Position numbers and translations under genes: made by a program. This document shows positions 44,098 through 54,966 of a DNA stretch of 64,000 bases, one piece after another (position 1 is the first letter of the stretch; each line of letters begins with the position of its first letter). Location of the stretch: NCBI RefSeq assembly GCF_000313135.1, contig NW_004457268.1, positions 628,319 to 692,318 of the forward strand, read 5' to 3'. Under the pieces are notes generated by a model. That model searched no databases. It saw only the letters and a list, made by a program, of their open reading frames with translations, and was not told the DNA's origin. The stretch comes from Acanthamoeba castellanii str. Neff. Its lineage: Eukaryota > Discosea > Longamoebia > Acanthamoebidae.

Positions 44098-47000
44098 ATG
44101 GTGATGACGGTGCGGACTCTTGCGACGCTCGTGCTCAGCTTCGTTTTGGTGCATTGCTTCGCGGCGCAGTGTACGCCCCCCCCCCTTTTTCGATTTCCAT
44201 CTTCGTCTTCGCTTCTTTGTAACCGACCGAACGCCACTGACCCACCCTACCTCAACTCAATTCAGGGGCGGCGCACGGAGTCCAGTTGATCGGGGCTGGA
44301 AGTCCGAATGCCGTCGACGTGATGGACGTGTGGGCAAAAACCTACCAGTACACCCGTGACGATGTCTCGTAGGCCTCCTCTCTTTTCTGTCTTTTGTCCT
44401 CCCTTTCGTTCTTCTGACCCCCCCCCCGCAATCCCTTTCTCGATGTACAGGCAAGCCTACAGCCCGATGGGCAACGACCCGGCCACCCTTCTCTACATCC
44501 AGGGCAAAGTGGTAAGGCTTCGCTTTCTCTCTCTCTCTCTCCCTTCCCCCCCCGGTCTTCGCCTTTCGTTCTTGGTCTCACCAATGGGTCCCAACCCGGT
44601 CGTCAGGATTACTTGGCGCTCGACGCTGGCGTGCCGCCAGAGCTGATCACCTTCTACGGCCTGGCCCAGTTCCCCCTTGTGGGCCAAGCGTTGGTTATGG
44701 CCTACAACATCTCCACCCTGGGTCCCAACGACCCCGCCCTGGTACGTTTACCTCGCCCTTCCTTTCAATGAGGTCTGATAGATGGCCTCCTCATATTGCT
44801 CAGTAACACGTGTATTGTCTTTTACTATGGCCATTTTTCTGTTGTTTCCTACTGGCCTAAACAAGACCTGCGCATCGATTATTTTTAACTCCGAACGATG
44901 TAAAATGTTGTAGGTCATCGACAGGGAGACGCTGGGTCTGATCTGGGCTGGCAATATCACGGTGTGGAACGACACCCGCATCAAGAGTCGCAACCCGCCC
45001 AGTGTGGCCGACAAGCTGCCGTTCGCGCCCATCATCCTGGGCTACCACGAGGACAACAACGTCTCCGTGGCCGAGGTGGTCAAGCAGGCCCTCCAGAGCT
45101 TCAGCCCCGACTTCAAGACCGCCCTCTACGCGGCCCAGTACTTGTGGGCCAACATGACGCCGGCCCTGCAGGGCAGGAGTTTCGAGAACGGCGTCTTTGA
45201 TGATACGAAAGTCGAATTCCTCCAGGTACGGACCAACGTCCTTTGCGCGTGTGCGGTGTTGTGCGCGTGTTGCGTCGTGTGCGGTGCAAAGAGCTGACTC
45301 TGCAAAAATTATTGCAACAGACACAACCCAACAGCTTGACATACATGAGTCTGCCGGGCGCGGTCGAGTACAAGGTGCCGTACATGAACATGATAAACAA
45401 AGCCGGGGTCCTGGTCCAACCCAATATATCAACGGTTCAATCGGCGCTGGCGACGTTCAACGACTACATCTCCAAGGGCATCTTCACCATCAACGTCGTC
45501 GACGCCAACGGCACCAACTCGTGGCCGCTCTCCTACATCATCTACTTCACCCTCAACAAGGACACCCCCTTCTCCGACTGCTCCAACGTGCAGGAGCTGA
45601 TGGAGTTCGTGGCCTGGACGCAGACCAACGACGCGTGCGTCTCCTTACCAAGCGCTCAGAGCTGTTATTGAACTTTGTTAGTTTTAACTCCGACCATGTT
45701 ACGCCACGTGCACATACAGGGCTTCGGAGGTGGCCACCACTTCAAACTACGCACCGCTGGACGTCTCCCTACGCAAGGCAGTCATCGACGCGCTGGCCGG
45801 TATCAGCTGCCGAGGCGAGCAGGCCTACAAAACGGCCTACCTGGTCGGCGCAGGCGCGCCGATACCGCTCTACACAGCATGGAGCGTGGCGCGCACGTCG
45901 GCCACCAACAAGATGAAGTTCTACCAGACGTCGTCGACTGAGGCCAAGCAGCAGCTGAGCCAGTACAACCTCCACTTCGGCATCAGCAGCAACGGCCTGA
46001 GCGAGGATTGGTACACTGAGATGTCCGACGTCGCGCTCATGCCCTCCTCGGTCTACGCCTTTGTGCCTGGTACTTGCCCACACCAACGTTTTTTTAGCTC
46101 CGATGTGCGATATTTTACCTCCGAAGCACTCACGCCACGTCCGTGCAGCCTTCAACCTCCAGAACGTGACCGACGGCGGACTCGAGCTGGTGCTCGACTT
46201 CAACACCATCGCGTTGATCTACCTCAATCAGATTACGATGTGGAACGATCAGCGCATCAAGGATCTCAACCCCGCCGCTACCGCCGCCGCGCTGCCCAAC
46301 GCGCCGATCGTGGTGATCACCTCCTCGGTCGCGTCGGACCTCACCCAGCTCTTCACCACCGTGCTGGCCCGCACCGTGTCCGCGTTCGAGGCGGCGGTGG
46401 TCCCCGGACCCTCCGCCACCTTCCCTGTCCAGGGCGCCGGCCCGAGCAGGTCCATCATCGTCGACAGCCCCGAAGAGATGATCAGCACCCTGAGCGCCAC
46501 CAGCAACGCATTCTGCTTCGCCAATGGCTACGATATCACGCTGGTAAGCGCCTACACAGTGTGTTGCATGTCGTCTGTGCCTGTGCGTGCGATCGCGCAT
46601 TGCTCACAGTGACGGTCGCGCACAGACACGAACCCTCGGAACGGCCTCGCTGGTGAACTCGGCCGGCAATGTGGTCAAGGCCTCTGTCACCACGCTCACC
46701 AGCGCGCTCAACGACTACGTGGCCGGCCAGACCGTGTCCACCAACCCGAGCCGCCGCGCCGGGTCCGGCCTTGCCTTTGACTCCGCCCTTCTCGGTTTGT
46801 CTTCTCCTTCGCTCCTTTGCGCCGCATCCAGCCGTTGCTCACCGCACGCGCATGCGCACCTGCAAACAGGAACGGGAGCGAGCAGCTGGCCGCTGGCGAC
46901 GTTTGGTTCGTTTGTGTACCGGTCTGAGAGCATGCAGGAGTGCGCCAAGGCTGCGGCTCTGGCCAGCTTCTTCTACTGGAGCCAAACTGATCCCATCGCA

Positions 47001-50000
47001 CTCCAGAACGCTGACCGGTACCGTACACGCACACACAGCACGCGCACATGCACCACCGCACACGACGGTTACTGACACACCGCACACGACGCCACACGCA
47101 CAGACAGGGTATGGTGGTGCCGACGACCGTGGATACGATCAACCGCTCTTTCCTCGAACAGCTCAAGGCCTTCACGTGTAACGGGGTGGCCGTGAGCGAG
47201 CTCTCCAACTGCATCAACGACGGCCAGCTCTGCTCCGGCGACGGTGGCGTCTGCACCAACAACAAGTGCGTGTGCAACCCCGACAGGGAGGGCACATACT
47301 GCGAGGACTTTGTCTCCGGATCCGACAGCCCGCTCGGAATCATTCTCGGTACGCTGGCTCAGCCCATTGCCTTGTGTCATCATTTATGTCCGATTAGACT
47401 CACCATTTCGTTCTTCGTTCTTCATTCTTCGTTCTTTTATGTCCGACGTATTGTTAAACAGGCGTGGTGATCCCGGTGGCGGTGATTGTCCTGTGCTCAC
47501 TGCTGTTGCTGATCGTGGTGCTGATGGTGATCATCCGCCGCAAGGGCAACAAGTCCGACGACTGGGAGATCGACTATGGCGAGCTCGACCTCGGCGAGCA
47601 CCTCGGCGCCGGCGGCTTCGGTGAGGTCCACCGCGCCACGTGGAAGGGCACCGAGGTGGCCGTCAAGGTCATGACCTCGGAGAAGATCACCAAGGAGATG
47701 GAGAAGTCCTTCAAGGACGAGGTACGCCGCACAACGCGCCCTATCACTCCGCTGATGGTCATGACGACAACTGGTCTCTGACGATGATGGTGGTGGTGGT
47801 GATGATTGTACAGGTGCGGGTGATGACGGCGTTGAGGCATCCCAACGTGGTGCTCTTCATGGCGGCCTCGACTAAGGCGCCCAAGATGTGCATCGTCATG
47901 GAGTTCATGACCCTCGGCTCCCTCTACGACGTACGTTTCGTGTGCAATTGTGAGTGTGTGTGCGTGTGTGGTGCGTTTTCGATCGTGTGCGGTTTGGTTG
48001 ACGCTTCTTTGCGCGTGTGACGTGTAACTGTAACAGTTGCTGCACAACGAGTTGATTCCGGACATTCCGTTCCAGCTCAAGGGCAAGATGGCCTACCAGG
48101 CCTCCAAGGGCATGCACTTCCTCCACTCGTCGGGCATCGTGCACCGCGATCTCAAGTCGCTCAACTTGCTGCTCGACGCCAAGTGGAACGTCAAGGTGAG
48201 AGTTCACACCGCACACGCCGCACACGCACACGCACGACACGCAGTGAATCGAGGCTAACGTGCTTTGGTACGAGCAGGTGAGCGATTTCGGTCTGACCAA
48301 GTTCAAGGAGGACGTCAAGGGCAAGGGCGACAAGGACGTGGCCGGCAGCGTGCACTGGACCGCGCCCGAGATCCTCAACGAGTCGCCCGACGTGGACCAC
48401 ATCCTGGCCGACGTCTACTCCTTCGGCATCATCCTCTGGGAGCTCCTCACCCGCGAGCAGCCCTACTTTGGCATGAGGTCCCCTTGCCCCCCCACATTCT
48501 CAACATTCCATAGCTTCATATCTTTTCTCTATATATCTTAAATAATTATTACTATATTCATGCATGATTTTTTTAAAAAATATTTGTATTACATGTGAAT
48601 AACATTTCTTTATTTTTCTTCGTGTGCAGCCCGGCCGCTGTGGCGGTGGCGGTGATCAGGGACAACATTCGGCCCAAGATGCCCGAGCCCCCGGGCGCCT
48701 GCCCGCAGGAGTTCGAGGAGCTGATCACCAGCTGCTGGCACCAGGACCCGACCATCCGCCCGACCTTCCTCGAGGTCATGACCCGCCTGTCGTCCATGAA
48801 CGGCGACTCGTCCGGCACCGGCGGCGTCTCGTTCACCTCCAAGACCACCTCGACCTCGACCTCGTCGGGCGGCAACTCGGCCGACGCCCGCCCGCCCAAG
48901 AAGAACATCTACGGCTCGTGGGGCCTGCCCTCGACCCAGGCCTCCACCTCGACCGGCTCCTCGTCGGCCTCCAACGCGTCCAAGAACTACTCGGCCCACG
49001 CGGCGGCGGGCGGCGGCGGCGTGCGCGCGCCCGAAGGCGAGGTGACGATCGTGTTCACCGACATCACGCGCGCCGCCTCGCTCTGGGAGTTCAACGCCGC
49101 GACCATGCGCGACGCCACGCTGCTCCACAACGACACCCTGCGCGCGGCGCTCAAGCGGCACCGGGGCTACGAGGTGGTGTTCCTCAACAACCGCAACAGC
49201 GGCGAGGGCTCGTTCTGTATGGCCTTCCAGCAGGTGGCCGACGCGCTGGCCTGGTGCGCCGACGTGCAGAAGGCCCTGCTGGAGGTGGAGTGGCCCGAGG
49301 CGCTGCTGGACCACCCGGGCGCGGCCGAGGAGTGGGGCGACACCGACGACCGTGTGCTGTTCAAGGGCCTGCGAGTGCGCATGGGCGTGCACGTGGGCGC
49401 GCCCAAGGTGGTGCGCGACCCGATGACGCGGCGGGTGGAGTACATCGGGCCGGTGGTGAACGCCGCGGCGCGCATCACGGCCATGACCCACGGCGGTCAG
49501 ATCGTGCTGAGCCACGCCGTGCACAGCCAGATTAAGGAGGCGCCCGACGTCAGCAAGCGGCTGGTGCGCCTGGGCAAGTTCGAGATGCCCGACGCGCCCC
49601 ACGGCGCCAAGCTCTACGAGCTCAAGGTGCCCGGCCTCGAGTCCCGCTTCTTCGGCGGCGTCACCAACGATGGCGAGGCCAGCTCCGGCGACTCCCCCGC
49701 CAGCGGCGACGACCGCGGCCCACGCAAGGAGCGCCCCGTCGCCGACGGCAGCGGCAGCGGCTCGGCCAGCAGCGACGGCGGCCGGCGCGATGAGCTGCAG
49801 ACCGCGGTGGGCGAGGGCATGATGTTCAAGGAGGACACCTTCCTCACGTCGGCCAACCTGTGCCGCTGGATCATCGACTTCCACGAGATCCAGATCGGCA
49901 AGCAGGTCGGCCTGGGGTCGTATGGCGTGGTCTACCGCGGCAAGTGGAAGGGCGTCGACGTGGCGGTGAAGCGGTTCATCAAGCAGAAGCTCGACGAGCG

Positions 50001-50679
50001 GCGCATGCTCGAGTTCCGCGCGGAGATGGCCTTCCTGTCGGAGCTCCACCACCCCAACATCGTCCTCTTCATCGGCGCGTGCGTGAAGCGGCCCAACCTG
50101 TGCATCGTGACCGAGTTCATGAAGCAGGGCTCGCTCAGGGACATCCTGGCCAACAACACCATCAAGCTCACGTGGAAGCAGAAGATGCGCATGCTGCGGT
50201 CGGCGGCGCTGGGCATCAACTACCTGCACTCGCTCCACCCGGTCATCGTGCACCGCGACCTCAAGCCGTCCAACCTTCTGGTGGACGAGAACATGAACGT
50301 GAAGGTGGCCGACTTCGGGTTCGCGCGCATCAAGGAGGAGAACGCCACCATGACCCGCTGCGGCACGCCGTGCTGGACGGCGCCGGAGATCATCCGCGGG
50401 GAGAAGTACGACGAGCGGGCCGACGTGTTCTCGTTCGGCATCATCATGTGGCAGGTGGTGACGCGCAAGGAGCCCTATGCCGGGCGCAACTTCATGGGCG
50501 TGTCGCTCGACGTGCTCGAGGGCAAGCGACCGCAGATCCCCAACGACTGCCAGCCCGAGTTCAGGAAGGTGATGAAGAAGTGCTGGCATGCCAGCGCCGA
50601 CAAGCGGCCCAAGATGGAGACCGTTCTCGCCTTCCTCGACGCGCAAGTGGGCGACGAGGACAACATCGCCGCACCCTAA
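44098..50679 (+). CDS. receptor: two PstS-like domains, EGF, TM, kinase, cyclase, kinase (paralog B)
   Basis: Same architecture as the receptor at 29384 to 35779. Signal peptide [20 protein letters not shown]. PstS-like lobes: [20 protein letters not shown] (about 44925) and [20 protein letters not shown] (about 46208). EGF-like [20 protein letters not shown] (about 47250). Membrane span [20 protein letters not shown] (about 47480). Kinase 1: [43 protein letters not shown], then a C-lobe ending near 48795. A Ser/Thr-rich linker leads to the cyclase ([20 protein letters not shown] at 49043; [30 protein letters not shown] keeps the Asn and Arg). Kinase 2 ([15 protein letters not shown] to about 50640) keeps Lys, HRD and [12 protein letters not shown] (about 49200) lacks the second metal Asp of GD-x-F. 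From 48627 to 50679 the sequence is one exon. Ligand and second messenger are unproven. Confidence 0.9.
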
Positions 50680-50946
50680 ACAAAACAAAACCACCTCTTC
50701 TTTCCTCCACCATTCCTCTTCTTCTACTACTACTTCTGCTCTTGCTACACCATGTCACCATGTACCACTACAGCTGGACCAGCTGCGTCCCAACACAAAC
50801 AACAACTTTTAACACCAACTCGCTCTTCGCCTGATTGACGTTGCTTGTCATTGTTTTGTTGCTTGCAAGCCCTCTTTCTTTATTCTTGGTGTTGCCGGTG
50901 CTGTTCGTGTTCACTCGCAGAGTTGAGCGGGGGGTAGAGACTGCGC

Positions 50947-53900
50947 TCAGGCGGTCTTGAAGGCCTGCATGTCGGGCACCTTGAGCTGGCGCGCGTTGAC
51001 CGCAGTGGGGAAGGAGCTGGTGCTGCTGTAGATGAAGAAGAATCGCGTCATCACGTGATCTGCAGACAAAGAAGTAGAAGAAGAAGTAGAAGAAGGAAAG
51101 GTAGGCTGACGTCAGTCAAGAGGTTCACGCGTGGCAGATGTGGAGAAGAAGAAGAAGAAGAACACGAACCGTCTTCCTTGGCGACGTAACACCACTGGTT
51201 GTGATCGCGACCGTAGAGGTCGGGGTGGTCGATCACTTCGCACATGGCCAAACACGACAGCGAGGAGCCGAACTGGCTCTTGGCCCAACCCTGTCACACG
51301 CCCGAGTTGTTGGCACGCGTGGAGTGTGCGATTGTGTGCGTGTGCGATGGTAGTAGTGCGTACGGTTCCGGCGCGCATGTAGCCTTGCGAGGTGCCAGCG
51401 TTGGGCGCGAGGTAGATGCCCGCTCCGTGTGCGGCACCGTGCAACATGTTCTTCGTGTTACCTGGAAGTGGTGGTGGTGGTGCGGGGATTGATCAGCACA
51501 CTTGACGTGCGCGAGCCAGAGATTGAAAAGAAGGAGAAGAAGAGTGGAGTGGTGGGGCAGTACTCATGTTCCTCAGGCCGTTACGCAGGATCGAGTGCCA
51601 GTTCTCCATGGGCGAGCCGTGGAATGCCATGAACGAGCCGTGCCTGAGGCAACCACCCACCAAGATCGTGTCAGCACGCCAGGAACGGCAGCGAGCAGAG
51701 TGGTTTTGGTTGGTTGGTTGGTTGGTACTTTTTCTTAAGCTGCACGAAGCGGGCCTCCTTCTCGGGCGTTGAGGTGAGAAGCATGTACTGGTAGGGCGTA
51801 GCCATCTCCTTGATTTGCTGTGTATGTGCCATCGACACGCGGCGCAAGCGATCAGAGAACGAGCTTAGCCCGTGGCAAGAGCAAAGAGCAAAGAGCAAAG
51901 AACGAAGAACGAAGAGAGAGAGAGAGAGAGAGAGAGAAGGGTTAAACCGTGGCGGTGGTGGGTACCTGCTCTTCGCTGAGCCTGACCAAGTGCGCACGGT
52001 TCGACGTGAGCAGCCAGCGCACCAATCGGTAGTAGCTCTTGCCGCCCTGTGTTGTGTGTGGGCACCACAACCAACCGGTCCACGTCAGCACCATTGCTTT
52101 TGAGGAGGGGGGCGGGGTGGCCGGAAGGCGCGCGCGTACGCTTGGGCCGGGGTCGATGAGGTCCAGGAACGGACGAATCTCTGTGGCGCTGCTCAGCTCC
52201 GTCACCGACGGCAGTCCCTCCAGCACCGATTTCTATCGACGCAACGCACGCGCGCGCGCACGACGTGAGCGAGTGAGCGAGTGAGTGAGGGCTGTGGGCG
52301 TGTGAGGGGGGAGGGGGTGGGTACGAGGCGGTTGAGGTCCTTGGTGCCGTTGGGGGCAAAGTCGGCCATGGGGAAGGGCTCGAGGATGGTCTCGCCGCGG
52401 CCCGAGTTGACGCCGGCGCAGGCCAGGGAGATCATGAGATCGACGACCTCGGGCGCGCGCGCGATCTCGGCGTTGACGTTGGCGCCCAGGCCCAGCTCCT
52501 CGTACCGCCACACGCAGTCGGGCTTGGCGCACACGATGGGCTTGAGGCCCTCGCACTCGTGCTTGTGGTCGCAGATCGGGCAGTAGTTACTGCAGTTGGC
52601 TGTACAGTACAGCAACGAGAGAGAGAGAGAGAAGGTCAGTCAATCTCTTCGTGCGTGTGTGTGTGCGATGGTGCGTGTGCGTGTGCGGTGGAGCGTGTGC
52701 GTGTGCGTGTGCGAACTGAACGTACCAATACGGGAGCGGATGTAGATGACGAGCGAAATGAGGAAGTTGTACTTGCTCTTGGAGGCCTGCGACTTGGAGA
52801 GCGCGCGGGTGACGACCTGCCCCTTGTTCTTGGCCATCTTCTTGGCCTCCTCCTTGAACCACGGCTGCGGGTCCAGGCACATATTGAGCGCCTCCGCCTG
52901 CACAAAGAGAGAAGGCAAAAGAGAGAAAGGCGAAGGTCAACTAATTGGAGTGGCCACTCGAAGGCCTGGGAAGAAAGAAAGAAAAAAAAAAAAAAGTTGG
53001 GGCGGTGACGTACGACGACTCCGTGGGTGGTCTGCAGAGCGTACATGGAGACGTCGCGCTCGAAGCCCATGTCCACGAGCTCCTTCAGCTGCGCGGGCCA
53101 CTTCTTGTCGGGCTCGTAGACGGCATCGGCGGCCCCGTCGTCGTCCTTGGTGGTCGTCGCCGTCGTCGTCGGCTGCGGCTGCGCCGAAGTCTTTTGCGGC
53201 TGGCCCTTCTTGTTGAAGAATTTGCCCAGGAGTCCGCTGCTGGACGCAGAGGAGGACGAAGAAGAGGAAGATGAAGAAGAGGAGGAGCCGAGCAGCTTGA
53301 AGCTGCTGGTGGTGCCGCCGGACGAGGTGGAGAGCGAGGTTGCGTATTCGCTCTTCCTCCAGTTCTGCTTGATCCAATTCCTCAGGATCTCAGTGATCTG
53401 GAACTGCAGGCCAAATTGCTCGGCCTGCGCGTGTCGTGTGTGTGTCGTGTGTGTCGTGTGGTTAATGAAGGAGGTCTCTAGCGCACGAACGTTGTTGTTG
53501 TTGTTGTTGTGTACCTTGGGCTTCTGGTCGATTTCAAAGGTGGGCGGCGAGGGCGAGGCCAGGTACTCCTCGCCGAAGTGAAGCGAGATGTTGACCGGGA
53601 TGTGGCAGTCGATGCCCAACGCCGAAGCGACGCTCTCCGAAAGGAACGCGGTGTCTACGAACAGCCGCACCATCGACAGCTCGGGGAAGTACTGGCATCA
53701 AATCATGGCGATGGTTGTGAGCCAACTCAGGTCGCTACCGCACGCTGGGGCCGCGGCTGGCGGCGTGTGCGTGTGTGCGTGTGTGCGTGTGTGCGTGTGT
53801 GCGTGTGCGTGTGCGTGTGCTGTGGGTGGATAAGTACCTTGACGGAGCCCTTGCCAAAGTAGGCCTCGGTTTCTTCTACGTCCTTGCGCAGCCGAGGATT

Positions 53901-54783
53901 CTACGAGAAGCAAGGCAGAACGCAAGAAGAAAGAAGACGTGAGTGAGCTGACGTCCACCACCATGACGACATGCGTGCAATGTGCTGGGTGCGTGTGAGG
54001 GACGTACCCCGTTGGACATGCCGTCTTCGTCCTCGTCGTCATAGAATTCCTCTTCGGATTCGGAGGCCGAGGGCTCCTCTTCGTCTTCGTCCTCGCTCAT
54101 GGGCTCCTCCTTGGCCTTGCCGCCGCTGAGCTGGCTCACGTCGCGCGAGCCCTTCAGCTCAAACTTCTTCGACAACACTATTGTTGGCCGCGGTACGACG
54201 TACGTCAGACCAAAACAACGCACATGCGTTTCAAAGCAGCGCGGGCAGCAAGCAGTACGTTTGTGCATGAGCTCCACGGCCTTGACCAGGGAACCGCCCT
54301 CTCGCGAGAAGTCATTGACCTGATCCACCAGCTCCTGCGACAGCCCAGAGCACAAATAAATAACAAGAATAATGAACCAATATAACAAATAATTCGAAAT
54401 AAATAGAAATAAATAGAGAAAAAGTAATATAATGGAGTTGTACGTCGTAGAGGCCCTCTTCTTGCATGAGGAGAGGTCGCTCGTCGGGCGAGGCGTCGTC
54501 GGGGTAGCCGTAGGGCACATAGAACTGGAAGCGCAGCTTTCGCTTGCCCGTGCTGAAGACAAAGTACAGGTTCCTCTCATCTTCATCATAACGCAATTCT
54601 ACACAAAAACATGAAATGTGCAGTTCTGATGAGTGCCACGCCTCCCAATTCATTCCAAGCAAGAGCTTCAATCCAAAATCGATCTACTATTACATCAAAA
54701 GGCCAATAAAACGTACTCTCGAGAGTACTGGAGCCTTCAAAGAAGGCCTTGATGGCCTTTACCTCCTTGTCCACCTTCGCCAT
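50947..54783 (-). CDS. PARP6/8-like ADP-ribosyltransferase with UBA-like domain
   Basis: Adds ADP-ribose to proteins. Start MAKVDKEVKAIKAFFEGSST. A beta-rich segment (LYFVFSTGKRKLRFQFYVPY, about 54560) resembles the RWD/UBC-like N-terminus of PARP6/8. An acidic region (EDEDEEEPSASESEEEFYDD) and FPELSMVRLFVDTAFLSESV follow. A Ser-rich stretch leads to WPAQLKELVDMGFERDVSMY, a UBA-type MGF helix (about 53080). A Cys cluster (CSNYCPICDHKHECEG, VCAKPDCVWRYEELGLG, about 52540) matches the conserved PARP6/8 Cys region. Catalytic part: YYRLVRWLLTSNRAHLVRLS, YQYMLLTSTPEKEARFVQL, FHGSPMENWHSILRNGL with the NAD-binding His (about 51600), HGAAHGAGIYLAPNAGTSQG with the Tyr (about 51420), CLAMCEVIDHPDLYGR and HVMTRFFFIYSS near the end. 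About 14 exons. The family usually mono-ADP-ribosylates; activity here is inference. Confidence 0.85.
51911..51938. repeat. (AG)n in an intron
   Basis: About fourteen GA/AG units in a PARP-gene intron; a CT tract on the gene strand. Confidence 0.9.
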
Positions 54784-54966
54784 CTTGTTTCAATCCAATC
54801 GTACAGAGACACGTTGTCGATGTGCAGATCGACTTCGCGGTACGCGTGTAACTTTTTTTCTTCTTTTTCAGTACATTCTTCGCCTGAACGTTTTTCAGTG
54901 CATACATTCCGACACCACACATTCCAACACCACACAACACCGGCAGCATCAGGCCTGGCAGAAGAT

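Noticed and set aside
48610..50694. 694-codon open frame antisense to receptor B
   Set aside because: It mirrors the long receptor exon. GC-rich codons leave the opposite strand free of stops; no motif is present.
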